Made by a program: the position numbers and the translations under genes
Notes under the pieces: generated by a model
What the model was told of the DNA's origin: nothing
What the model saw: the letters and a program-made list of their open reading frames with translations, nothing else
The model's database searches: none
In this document: in pieces, positions 1 through 5,919 of the stretch
Numbering within the stretch: the stretch's first letter is position 1
How the letters are laid out: every line of letters begins with the position of its first letter
Source: Bog-756 sp963977795
GTDB taxonomy: Bacteria > Actinomycetota > Acidimicrobiia > Acidimicrobiales > RAAP-2
Reading direction: 5' to 3'
Assembly: GCA_963977795.1 (NCBI GenBank)
Contig: CAXBRB010000137.1
Coordinates: forward strand, 1 to 7,394
Length of the DNA stretch: 7,394 nucleotides

Positions 1-69
1 TTTTTCAAGCAGAAGACGGCATACGAGATGTAGCCGTGACTGGAGTTCAGACGTGTGCTCTTCCGATCT
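1..69. other. Illumina P7/TruSeq index adapter (assembly artefact)
   Basis: This is not genomic DNA. Bases 6-29 match the Illumina P7 flow-cell sequence (it begins CAAGCAGAAGACGG). Bases 30-35 (GTAGCC) fit the reverse complement of TruSeq index 11. Bases 36-69 match the indexed read-2 adapter and end in GCTCTTCCGATCT. The TTTTT at 1-5 is the reverse complement of the poly-A commonly seen when a read runs through the adapter past its end. Genomic sequence starts at base 70. Any open frame starting inside this block, such as one from the GTG at 53, is an artefact. The match is from memory of the published adapter sequences and leaves no real alternative. Confidence 0.98.
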
Positions 70-563
70 AGGCCTCCTTCATGGACACCTCGCCCCGGCG
101 CATGGAGGAGGCCTTCCACTTCAACGTCTCCACCGCCCACGCCCTGCTCCGGCCGGCCGTGCCCCTCATGCTGGAGACCGGCGGCGGCTCGGCCGTCAAC
201 ATCTCCTCGGCCATGGGCCGGGTCAGCGGCCGGGGCTACCTGGCCTACGGCACGGCCAAGGCGGCGCTGGCCCACTACACCCGCCTGGCCGCCGCCGACC
301 TGGCCCCCAAGATCCGGGTCAACGCCATCGCCGTGGGCTCGGTGGCCACCTCAGCCCTCGACATCGTCATGCAGTCCGAGGAGCTCAAGGCGGCCATCGA
401 GGCCGGCACCCCGCTGAAGCGCCTCGGCGACCCCGAGGACATCAGCGGCACCGTCCTCTACCTGGCCAGCCAGGCCGGCTCGTACGTCACCGGCAAGGTC
501 CTCGAGGTCGACGGGGGCATCGAGACTCCCAACCTCGACATGGGCCTGCCCGACGTCGGCTGA
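70..563 (+). CDS. Short-chain dehydrogenase/reductase (SDR), 5'-truncated
   Basis: This is the C-terminal part of a classical SDR, an NAD(P)-dependent oxidoreductase acting on a hydroxyl/carbonyl substrate in the cytosol. Complete codons run from base 72, and no in-frame stop lies between the adapter junction and the TGA at 561-563. Visible signatures are the F-x-x-N-V-S-T helix (about 114-137), the active-site serine region VNISSAMG (about 195-218), the catalytic YxxxK (Tyr at 246-248, Lys at 258-260), the RVNAIAVGSVAT cofactor-side loop, and the C-terminal GSYVTGKVLEVDGG strand. The N-terminal Rossmann part (TGxxxGIG and NNAG), roughly 90-100 residues, is missing because the contig ends in an adapter. 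An ATG at 81 is internal and should not be taken as the start. The gene probably shares a transcript with the amine-dehydrogenase-like gene 70 bases downstream. The substrate cannot be told. The ending, VDGGIETPNLD, resembles SDRs that I recall from mycobacteria-like genomes (memory only). Confidence 0.93.
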
Positions 564-633
564 GCCCCGGCCCGCCGACGGAACCGTCCACCCCCCGTAG
601 CAACCGCACCGCCCCAACCTGAAGGAGCCACCC

Positions 634-1710
634 ATGTCCCGCACCTACCGCGTCGTCGCCTGGAGCACCGGCAACGTCGGCAAGAACGCCATCGCCGGCA
701 TCGCCGCCCGCCCCGACATGGAGCTGGTCGGGGTGTGGGTGTCCAACCCCGACAAGGTCGGCAAGGACGCCGGCGAGCTGGCCGGCCTGGGCCGCACCCT
801 CGGGGTGGCCGCCACCAACGACGAGGCCGAGATCTTCGCCCTGAAGCCCGATGCCATCGTCCACACCGCCATGGCCGACGACCGCATGTTCGAGGCCATC
901 GCCGACCTGGGGCGGATGCTGCGGGCCGGCATCAACGTCCTCTCCTCGGGCCCCGTCTACCTGCAGTACCCGTGGGGCGTGGTGGACGAGGCCATGTACG
1001 GCGACCTGGAGGCGGCAGCCGCCGAGGGCGGGGTCTCCCTGCACGTCAACGGCGTCGACCCCGGCTTCGCCAACGACATCCTCCCGCTGGTCATGACCAG
1101 CGTGTGCGAGGAGATCGAGGAGGTCCGGGTGGCCGAGGTGCTGAACTACGCCACCTACGACCAGGGCATGGTCCTCTTCGACATCATGGGCTTCGGCCAG
1201 TCCATGGACGAGGTCCCCTTCCTTCTCCAGCCCGGCATCCTGACCACGGCCTGGGGCTCGGTGGTCCGTCAGATCGCCGCCGCCCTCGAGGTCGAGCTCG
1301 ACGACGAGCTCGAGGAGTGGCACGAGCGGGTGGCCGCCCCCGAGCCCATCACCGTGTCGGCCGGCACCATCGACGCCGGGACCACTGCGGCCATGCACTT
1401 CGAGGTCCGCGGCCTGAAGAACGGGAAGCCGGTCATCGTCCTCGAGCACGTGACCCGCCTGCGCGACGACCTGGCCCCCGAGTGGCCCCAGCCGGCCGGC
1501 CAGGGCTGCTACCGGGTGACCATCACCGGCGAGCCCACCTACACGGTCGATATGCAGATGATGGGGCGCGACGGCGACCACAACACCGGTGGCCTGAAGG
1601 CCACGGCCATGCGCCTGGTCAACGCCATCCCGGCGGTGGTCGACGCCCCGGCCGGGATCATCCCGGCCAAGGACCTCCCCCAGGTGGTGGGCAAGGGCCT
1701 GGTCGTCTGA
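634..1710 (+). CDS. NAD(P)H-dependent amine dehydrogenase family protein (DapB-fold)
   Basis: The 358-residue protein has an N-terminal Rossmann domain: RVVAWSTGNVGKNAI at about 6-20 carries the GxxGxx dinucleotide loop, and VWVSNPDKVGKDAGEL follows. The second part holds the NGVDPGFAND motif (about 139-148) typical of the 2,4-diaminopentanoate-dehydrogenase / natural amine dehydrogenase-like group, often labelled 'dihydrodipicolinate reductase' in actinobacteria. Members of this family use NAD(P)H on imine or ketone substrates. It is not the lysine-pathway DapB, which is much shorter (about 240-270 aa). The ATG start is well supported by AAGGAG at 622-627 with 6-base spacing. The length is close to that usual for the family and the frame is intact. 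It follows the truncated SDR on the same strand with no obvious promoter between them, so the two are probably co-transcribed and may act on the same alcohol/ketone/amine metabolite. The family call is firm, while the substrate and the direction of reaction are unknown. Confidence 0.88.
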   Translation: MSRTYRVVAWSTGNVGKNAIAGIAARPDMELVGVWVSNPDKVGKDAGELAGLGRTLGVAATNDEAEIFALKPDAIVHTAMADDRMFEAIADLGRMLRAGINVLSSGPVYLQYPWGVVDEAMYGDLEAAAAEGGVSLHVNGVDPGFANDILPLVMTSVCEEIEEVRVAEVLNYATYDQGMVLFDIMGFGQSMDEVPFLLQPGILTTAWGSVVRQIAAALEVELDDELEEWHERVAAPEPITVSAGTIDAGTTAAMHFEVRGLKNGKPVIVLEHVTRLRDDLAPEWPQPAGQGCYRVTITGEPTYTVDMQMMGRDGDHNTGGLKATAMRLVNAIPAVVDAPAGIIPAKDLPQVVGKGLVV

Positions 1711-1819
1711 CCGGGCGCCGGGCGGACGTCGTCCGACGCCGCAGACCGGCCGTCCTGCGTCGACAGCGCGGGGCAGTCGTCCAGACCCAGAGCGCTCCTG
1801 GGAGCCCACAGCAGAGGTG

Positions 1820-1838
1820 CGGTACCGCCCGGTACCCT
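1820..1838. promoter_or_regulatory. Tandem GGTACC palindromes, possible operator or upstream promoter
   Basis: CGGTACC occurs twice, with GGTACC at 1821-1826 and 1831-1836. The two are exactly 10 bases apart, so the copies face the same side of the helix. The first copy lies in the 10-bp palindrome GCGGTACCGC. The second overlaps TACCCT (1833-1838), which fits a TAnnnT -10 box, though no good -35 is visible. This could be a binding site for a dimeric regulator of the ABC operon, or chance in GC-rich DNA. Confidence 0.25.
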
Positions 1839-1863
1839 GGAAGCAGTCAGTGTGAGGCAGTCC

Positions 1864-1890
1864 GCAGAGGGGCCACCCGGCCCCTCGTGC
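1864..1890 (+). terminator. Strong GC hairpin, candidate terminator or attenuator
   Basis: The arms GAGGGGCC (1867-1874) and GGCCCCTC (1879-1886) pair perfectly around an ACCC loop. The stem extends by GCA (1864-1866) with TGC (1888-1890) if G1887 is bulged, giving 11 pairs. No U-tract follows, which is common for actinobacterial terminators. It lies about 150 bases past the stop at 1710 and about 28 bases before the TAGGGT box at 1918. It may therefore end the upstream operon, or act as a leader hairpin if transcription starts near 1845. The structure is seen directly; its role is inferred. Confidence 0.45.
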
Positions 1891-1915
1891 GCGTCTGGGG
1901 CCATGGCGCCGCCCC

Positions 1916-1930
1916 GGTAGGGTCAGGCCG
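1916..1930 (+). promoter_or_regulatory. Leaderless-type promoter (TAGGGT -10) for leader ORF/ABC gene
   Basis: GGTAGGGTC at 1916-1924 contains TAGGGT (1918-1923), a TAnnnT -10 element, followed by 7 bases and then ATG at 1931. This spacing would place the transcription start on or next to the A of the ATG, as in actinobacterial leaderless mRNAs. No clear -35 hexamer is visible. The same GGTAG-S-GTC core occurs before the MFS gene at 3980-3988, which strengthens the call. Confidence 0.5.
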
Positions 1931-2017
1931 ATGACCCGTGCCGTCCCATCCCCAGCCGACCGGCCCCACTGTGGCCGCTCCGGCTCCGGGACCACCGAGC
2001 GGAGGACCGGCCGGTGA
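1931..2017 (+). CDS. Putative 28-residue leader peptide overlapping the ABC gene start
   Basis: ATG at 1931 opens a 28-codon frame that ends with TGA at 2015-2017. The stop overlaps the GTG start of the ABC transporter in a GTGA arrangement. The predicted peptide begins MTRAVPSPADRP and ends TTERRTGR, is rich in Arg, Ser, Gly and Pro, and has no membrane segment or recognisable domain. It has no Shine-Dalgarno sequence but starts 7 bases after a TAGGGT box, as expected for leaderless translation. Its last third contains GGAGGA (2001-2006), the ribosome site for the downstream GTG, so translating the leader could control access to that site. It is too short for codon statistics. It may instead be only an untranslated leader. 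Confidence 0.4.
   Translation: MTRAVPSPADRPHCGRSGSGTTERRTGR
2001..2006 (+). promoter_or_regulatory. Ribosome binding site that fixes the ABC GTG start
   Basis: GGAGGA lies 7 bases before GTG at 2014 but 13 bases before the next in-frame ATG at 2020. The GTG is therefore the better start. The site sits inside the leader ORF. Confidence 0.7.
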
Positions 2018-3915
2018 GCATGGCCAGCCACTCCATGGGCGGGGGCCAGTTCGGCAACGTCATGCGCTCCATGCGCCGGGACGACTCAGTCAAGGGCCAG
2101 CACGTCACCAAGGGCACGGCCCGGCGCATGCTCCGGTTCGCCCGCCCCTACCGGGCCATCCTGGCCGGCTTCTTGGTCCTGGTCACCGTGGAGGCCGTGG
2201 TGGGGATCGTGAACCCCCTCCTCTTCCGGGCCATCATCAACCAGGGGATCGGCAAGCAGGACACCCATCTGATCGTGGTGCTGTCGCTGGTGGCCGCCGG
2301 GATCGCCGTCGTGGACACCCTCCTCTCGATCGGCATCCGCTACGTCTCGGCCTCGGTCGGCGAGGGCCTCATCTACGACATGCGCTCCCAGGTGTTCGGC
2401 CACATTCAGGAGATGCCCATCGCCTTCTTCACCCGGACCCAGACCGGGGCGCTCATCAGCCGGCTGAACAACGACGTGATCGGGGCCCAGCAGGCCTTCA
2501 CCGACACGCTCTCGGGCGTGGTGTCGAACCTCATCAGCGTGAGCCTGGTCCTCACCGTCATGTTCATCCTGTCGTGGCAGATCACCCTGGTGAGCCTGGT
2601 CATCCTCCCCATCTTCGTGGTGCCGGCCAAGCGGGTGGGCCGCCGCCTCTCGGTCATCACCCGGGAGGCCTACGGGCTGAACGCCCAGATGAACAACACC
2701 ATGACCGAGCGGTTCAACGTGTCCGGGGCCCTGCTGGTCAAGCTGTTCGGGCGGCCGGCAGACGAGCGGGCGGCCTTCGAGGCCAAGGCCGGCCGGGTGC
2801 GCGACATCGGGGTCACCCAGGCCATGTACGCCCGCTTCTTCATCGCCGCCCTCACCCTGACGGCAGCCCTGGCCACCGCCGTGGTCTACGGCTGGGGCGG
2901 CGTCCAGGCCGTCCACGGCGCCCTCTCGGTGGGCACGGTGGTGGCCCTGGCCGCCTACCTGACCCGGCTGTACGCACCCCTCACCGCCCTGTCCAACGTC
3001 CAGATCGACGTCATGACCGCCCTGGTCTCCTTCGACCGCGTCTTCGAGATCCTCGACCTCGAGCCCATGATCCAGGACGCCCCCGATGCCCGTCCCGTCC
3101 CGCCGGGCCCGGCCACCGTCGAGTTCGACCACGTGGACTTCCGCTACCCCACCGCCGAGGAGGTCTCGCTGGCCTCGCTGGAGTCGGTGGCCGTCCTCGA
3201 CCAGACGGTCAGCCAGCAGGTCCTCTTCGACATCTCCTTCCGGGCCGAGCCGGGCCAGCTGGTGGCCCTGGTAGGGCCCTCGGGCGCCGGCAAGACGACC
3301 ATCAGCCAGCTCCTCCCCCGCCTGTACGACGTGCGGTCCGGGGCGGTGCGCATCAACGGCCTCGACATCCGCCAGGCCACCCGGGCCTCGCTCACCGCCG
3401 AGGTCGGTGTGGTCACCCAGGACGCCCACCTCTTCCACGAGACCATCCGGGCCAACCTCCTCTACGCCAAGCCCGATGCCACCGACGGCGAGCTGGCCGC
3501 CGCCCTGGCCGGGGCCCAGATCGCCACCATGGTGGACGCCCTGCCCGACGGGATCGACACGGTGGTGGGCGACCGCGGCTACCGCCTCTCGGGCGGCGAG
3601 AAGCAGCGCCTGGCCATCGCCCGGCTCCTCCTCAAGGCCCCCGAGATCGTCGTCCTCGACGAGGCCACCGCCCACCTCGACAGCGAGTCCGAGGCCGCCG
3701 TCCAGCTGGCCCTGGCCACCGCCCTGGAGGGCCGGACCTCGCTGGTCATCGCCCACCGCCTCTCCACCGTGCGCGAGGCCGACCAGATCCTGGTGCTGGA
3801 TCGGGGCCGCATCGTCGAGCGGGGCCGCCACGAGGAGCTCCTGGCCGCCGGGGGCACCTACGCCGAGCTCTACCGCATCCAGTTCGAGGGCCAGGACACC
3901 GCCGGACGGGCCTGA
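2014..3915 (+). CDS. ABC exporter half-transporter (fused TMD-NBD)
   Basis: The 633-residue protein is a type IV (ABCB/MsbA-like) exporter half, expected to dimerise in the membrane. An N-terminal extension of about 40 residues rich in Met, Gly and basic residues precedes six membrane segments between about 45 and 335. The nucleotide-binding domain follows: A-loop FRYP with Tyr378, Walker A GPSGAGKTT (421-429), Q-loop Gln469, signature LSGGEKQRLAIAR (525-537, LSGGE rather than LSGGQ), Walker B IVVLDEAT (545-552, catalytic Glu550), D-loop AHLD in place of the usual SALD, and switch His581. All catalytic residues are present. The A-loop to Walker A distance is about 43 residues, some 15 more than usual, because of an EVSLASLESVAVLDQ-type insert that I recall from other actinobacterial exporters. 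The GTG start is fixed by GGAGGA and overlaps the leader ORF by GTGA. The substrate is unknown; lipid, peptide or drug export is possible. A homodimer is likely because no partner gene is adjacent. Confidence 0.95.
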   Translation: MSMASHSMGGGQFGNVMRSMRRDDSVKGQHVTKGTARRMLRFARPYRAILAGFLVLVTVEAVVGIVNPLLFRAIINQGIGKQDTHLIVVLSLVAAGIAVVDTLLSIGIRYVSASVGEGLIYDMRSQVFGHIQEMPIAFFTRTQTGALISRLNNDVIGAQQAFTDTLSGVVSNLISVSLVLTVMFILSWQITLVSLVILPIFVVPAKRVGRRLSVITREAYGLNAQMNNTMTERFNVSGALLVKLFGRPADERAAFEAKAGRVRDIGVTQAMYARFFIAALTLTAALATAVVYGWGGVQAVHGALSVGTVVALAAYLTRLYAPLTALSNVQIDVMTALVSFDRVFEILDLEPMIQDAPDARPVPPGPATVEFDHVDFRYPTAEEVSLASLESVAVLDQTVSQQVLFDISFRAEPGQLVALVGPSGAGKTTISQLLPRLYDVRSGAVRINGLDIRQATRASLTAEVGVVTQDAHLFHETIRANLLYAKPDATDGELAAALAGAQIATMVDALPDGIDTVVGDRGYRLSGGEKQRLAIARLLLKAPEIVVLDEATAHLDSESEAAVQLALATALEGRTSLVIAHRLSTVREADQILVLDRGRIVERGRHEELLAAGGTYAELYRIQFEGQDTAGRA

Positions 3916-3936
3916 CCGCACGGCGCCACCGGCCTT

Positions 3937-3955
3937 CCAGGTTCGGCTCACCTGG
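3937..3955 (+). terminator. Weak hairpin after the ABC gene, candidate terminator
   Basis: CCAGGT (3937-3942) pairs with ACCTGG (3950-3955) around a 7-base loop, 22 bases past the ABC stop. A second stem, GGGGC/GCCCC (3961-3965/3970-3974), follows. There is no U-tract. The position between two transcription units fits a terminator, but stems of this size are common at this GC content. Confidence 0.3.
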
Positions 3956-3979
3956 CCGTCGGGGCGCCGGCCCCTCCCA

Positions 3980-3993
3980 GGTAGCGTCTCGGG
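3980..3993 (+). promoter_or_regulatory. Leaderless-type promoter (TAGCGT -10) for the MFS gene
   Basis: GGTAGCGTC at 3980-3988 holds the -10-like TAGCGT (3982-3987), 6 bases before ATG at 3994. No Shine-Dalgarno sequence precedes this ATG, which supports a transcript starting at or next to the start codon. The core matches the box at 1916-1924 at eight of nine positions. A GGGGC/GCCCC inverted repeat lies just upstream in both cases. Confidence 0.55.
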
Positions 3994-5292
3994 ATGGCCC
4001 GCCTGCTGGTCGACATCGGCCCGCTGCGCCGCCACCCCCACTTCCGCCGGCTGTGGGCCGGCCAGATCGTCTCGGGCCTGGGCAGCCAGCTGACCCTGGT
4101 GGCTGTCTCCTACCAGGCCTTCCACCTGACCCACTCCACCCTGGTGGTCGGCCTGCTCGGCCTGGCCCAGCTGGTCCCCCTGTTGGCCGGCTCGTTGTGG
4201 GGCGGCACCCTGGCCGACGCCTGGGACCGCCGCCGGGTGCTGATCCTCACCCAGGTGGCCATGGCCGCCGCCGTGGCCGGCCTGGCCGTCAACGCCGCCC
4301 TCCCCCACCCCGCGGTGTGGCCCCTCTTCGTGTGCACGGCGGCCGGAGCCGGCTTCCAGGGGGTCGACTGGCCGGCCCGGCGGGCCGCCCTGCCCATGCT
4401 GGTGGGGACCGCCGATGTGACCGACGCCGTGGCCCTCCAGACCTCCGTGCTCCAGCTGGCCCTGGTGGCCGGCCCGGCCCTCGGCGGGGTGCTCATCGCC
4501 GCCATCGGCCTGGCCCCCGTCTACGCCCTCGACGTGGCCTCCTTCGGCGTGGCCCTGGTGGCCGTGGTGCTGCTCCCCCGCCTGGTGCCCGACGGCGGGG
4601 GCACCCCGATGGGGCTCCGCTCCATGGCCGAGGGCTTCCGGCACCTGCGCTCCGAGCGCCTGCTCTCGGCCAGCTACCTGATCGACCTCAACGCCATGAT
4701 CTTCGGCATGCCCCGGGCCGTCTTCCCGGCCCTCGGCACCGGCCTCTACGGGGGCGGGCCCGGCGTGGTGGGCCTGCTCTATGCAGCGCCCGGCGCCGGG
4801 GCCCTCCTCGGGTCGTTCGTCACCGGGTGGTGCAGCCGGGTCCGGCACCAAGGGCGGGCCGTGGCCGCCTGCGTGGTGGTGTGGGGCGGCACCATCGCCC
4901 TGGTCGGGGTGATCCCGGTGCTGTGGGTGGGCCTCGTCCTCCTGGCCCTGGCCGGGGCGGCCGACGTGGTCTCCGCCGTGCTCCGCCAGTCCATCCAGGA
5001 GCGGACGGTGCCCGACCACCTCCAGGGCCGCCTCTCGGGCACGTTCTTCGCCGTGGTGGCCGGCGGGCCGCGCCTGGGCGACGTGGAGACCGGGCTGGCC
5101 GCAGCCATCGGCGGGCCCGAGTTCGCCGTCTGGTCAGGGGGCCTGGCCTGCATCGCCGGGGTCGGACTGCTGCTGTGGCGCCGGCCCGAGCTGTGGGACG
5201 ACGCCGGGGGCGGGGCCGCCCTCTCGGCGGCCGGACGGGAGCGGGCCGTCGGCCAGGTGGTGGACGAGCTGGGCGAGGGCGAGCCGATCTGA
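3994..5292 (+). CDS. MFS transporter, MFS_3 / EntS-like exporter family
   Basis: The 432-residue integral membrane protein belongs to the major facilitator superfamily, probably a proton-driven exporter in the inner membrane. It opens with a short basic segment and the FRRLWAGQIVSGLGSQLTLVA stretch (about 17-37) typical of MFS_3. Motif A between helices 2 and 3 is GGTLADAWDRRR (70-81), with the conserved Asp75 and the DRRR turn. Further family marks are DLNAMIFGMPRAVFP (231-245), RQSIQERTVPDHLQGRLSG (about 331-349) and GPRLGDVETG (358-367). About ten to twelve hydrophobic segments span 25-395, followed by a charged cytosolic tail of about 35 residues. Length is normal for the family. The ATG start is supported by the leaderless-type promoter and the absence of any ribosome site. 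EntS exports enterobactin, but no siderophore genes are visible here, so that substrate should not be assumed. The protein lies 78 bases after the ABC exporter but probably has its own promoter. Confidence 0.93.
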   Translation: MARLLVDIGPLRRHPHFRRLWAGQIVSGLGSQLTLVAVSYQAFHLTHSTLVVGLLGLAQLVPLLAGSLWGGTLADAWDRRRVLILTQVAMAAAVAGLAVNAALPHPAVWPLFVCTAAGAGFQGVDWPARRAALPMLVGTADVTDAVALQTSVLQLALVAGPALGGVLIAAIGLAPVYALDVASFGVALVAVVLLPRLVPDGGGTPMGLRSMAEGFRHLRSERLLSASYLIDLNAMIFGMPRAVFPALGTGLYGGGPGVVGLLYAAPGAGALLGSFVTGWCSRVRHQGRAVAACVVVWGGTIALVGVIPVLWVGLVLLALAGAADVVSAVLRQSIQERTVPDHLQGRLSGTFFAVVAGGPRLGDVETGLAAAIGGPEFAVWSGGLACIAGVGLLLWRRPELWDDAGGGAALSAAGRERAVGQVVDELGEGEPI

Positions 5293-5303
5293 GCGCTCAG
5301 GCG

Positions 5304-5333
5304 GCCGGGCGGGACCGCCCATCAGCGCCCGGC
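5304..5333. terminator. Inverted repeat between convergent genes, candidate bidirectional terminator
   Basis: GCCGGGC (5304-5310) and GCCCGGC (5327-5333) are perfect 7-bp arms around a 16-base loop. A competing GGGCG/CGCCC hairpin with a 4-base loop lies at 5307-5320. The repeat sits in the 51-base gap between the MFS stop (5292) and the oppositely oriented toxin stop (5344), where a two-way terminator would be useful. It has no U-tract. Confidence 0.45.
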
Positions 5334-5343
5334 ACGGAGATGC

Positions 5344-5919
5344 TCAATCCCAGCCGACGGTGAGGGCGGGTGGCGCCCAGTCGGGCCATGTGGGACGGCC
5401 GGAGCAGAGCCCGTGGACGAACTGCGCCGCCAACACCGGCCCGGCGAGGTGCGCGTTGTCCCACACCACGGCGGTGTCCACCTCCTCGATGGCCAGGCGG
5501 ACCAGTGGCCACAGTCGGTCGAAGCGGGTGCGGATCTTCTCCACGGGAACATCGTGCCCACCGGAACGGACCCGGGCGGACACGCGCGCCACGCTCAGCT
5601 CCACAGGGACGAGCAGCACGTGCATGGCCACGATGTAGCCGGCCCGGGACGCCGTGCGCACCAGATCCAGCTTCGATTCGTGGCTGAACACCGTCTCGGC
5701 GATGACGTCCTCGCCCCGTCCGATCAGCGCGCTCCGGGTGGCAGCGGCGACCTCCATCGCCTCATAGGCGTGCGCACCGGGATCCTCGGGCCACCGGGCA
5801 GCGGCGATGGCATCGGGGTCGACGAACCGGGCACCTGGGAGCTCTGGGGCCAGGACGTGGCGGACGAAGGTGGTCTTTCCCGCTCCGTTCGGACCGACGA
5901 CGAGATCGAGTCGGCTCAC
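5344..5919 (-). CDS. Zeta-toxin family P-loop kinase (COG4185-type), TA toxin
   Basis: The 191-residue soluble P-loop protein resembles zeta-type toxins and the COG4185 'predicted ABC-type ATPase or kinase' group. Walker A is VVGPNGAGKTTFVR (7-20, Lys15, Thr16). FVDPDAIAA (32-40) carries the Asp36 that matches the catalytic aspartate of zeta kinases. IAETVFS (73-79) carries Glu75. RVRSGGHDVPVEKIRTRF (116-133) supplies the arginines expected to contact the ATP phosphates. It lacks the long C-terminal part of plasmid zeta proteins. Plasmid zeta kinases phosphorylate UDP-N-acetylglucosamine and block wall synthesis; whether this short form does the same is not established here. The GTG start overlaps the antitoxin TGA by GTGA and lacks a Shine-Dalgarno sequence, so its translation probably depends on translation of the antitoxin. 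Codons such as GGA, CGA, GGT, GAT and TAT are more frequent than in the neighbouring genes. All key residues appear intact. Confidence 0.85.
   Translation of the reverse strand: MSRLDLVVGPNGAGKTTFVRHVLAPELPGARFVDPDAIAAARWPEDPGAHAYEAMEVAAATRSALIGRGEDVIAETVFSHESKLDLVRTASRAGYIVAMHVLLVPVELSVARVSARVRSGGHDVPVEKIRTRFDRLWPLVRLAIEEVDTAVVWDNAHLAGPVLAAQFVHGLCSGRPTWPDWAPPALTVGWD

Larger units (their letters stand above)
1711..1930. other. Structured intergenic region upstream of ABC operon
   Basis: This gap between the amine-dehydrogenase-like stop and the leader ORF has no convincing gene. It holds several inverted and direct repeats. There is a short CGGAC/GTCCG hairpin at 1723-1735, just after the stop. 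A CCCAG/CTGGG stem lies at 1786-1802 around the palindrome GAGCGCTC. Two GGTACC palindromes sit at 1821-1826 and 1831-1836. GCAGTC occurs three times (1773, 1843, 1857) and GCAGAGG twice (1811, 1864). A strong hairpin lies at 1864-1890. The end of the region carries the promoter for the next transcription unit. Mixed terminator and regulatory roles are inferred. Confidence 0.6.

Noticed and set aside
81..563. The ATG at 81 as a true start of a short 160-residue SDR
   Set aside because: The frame is open up to the adapter junction, the protein would lack the whole cofactor-binding half, and no ribosome site precedes it. It is an internal Met of a truncated gene.
577..588. GACG/CGTC mini-hairpin between the SDR and the amine-dehydrogenase-like gene as a terminator
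   Set aside because: The stem is only 4 bp and there is no U-tract. It is too weak to separate the two genes.
53..622. An open frame starting at GTG 53
   Set aside because: It starts inside the Illumina adapter and runs out of frame over the SDR.
487..2031. A 514-codon minus-strand open frame opposite the amine-dehydrogenase-like gene
   Set aside because: The antisense composition is of the same shadow type. The plus-strand gene has a complete Rossmann domain, family motifs and a good ribosome site.
2086..5019. A 977-codon minus-strand open frame opposite the same two genes
   Set aside because: The product is Gly/His/Asp/Gln-rich antisense translation of GC-rich codons, with no family signature or ribosome site.
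5291..5298. GAGCGCTC, also present at 1790-1797, as a shared regulatory site
   Set aside because: It is a short 8-base palindrome expected by chance in GC-rich DNA, and the two copies sit in unrelated contexts.
1938..5363. A very long plus-strand open frame of 1141 codons through the ABC and MFS genes
   Set aside because: Its product is Arg/Pro/Gly/His-rich low-complexity protein with no motifs, and it lies out of frame over two genes with clear domains. It is a GC-bias shadow.
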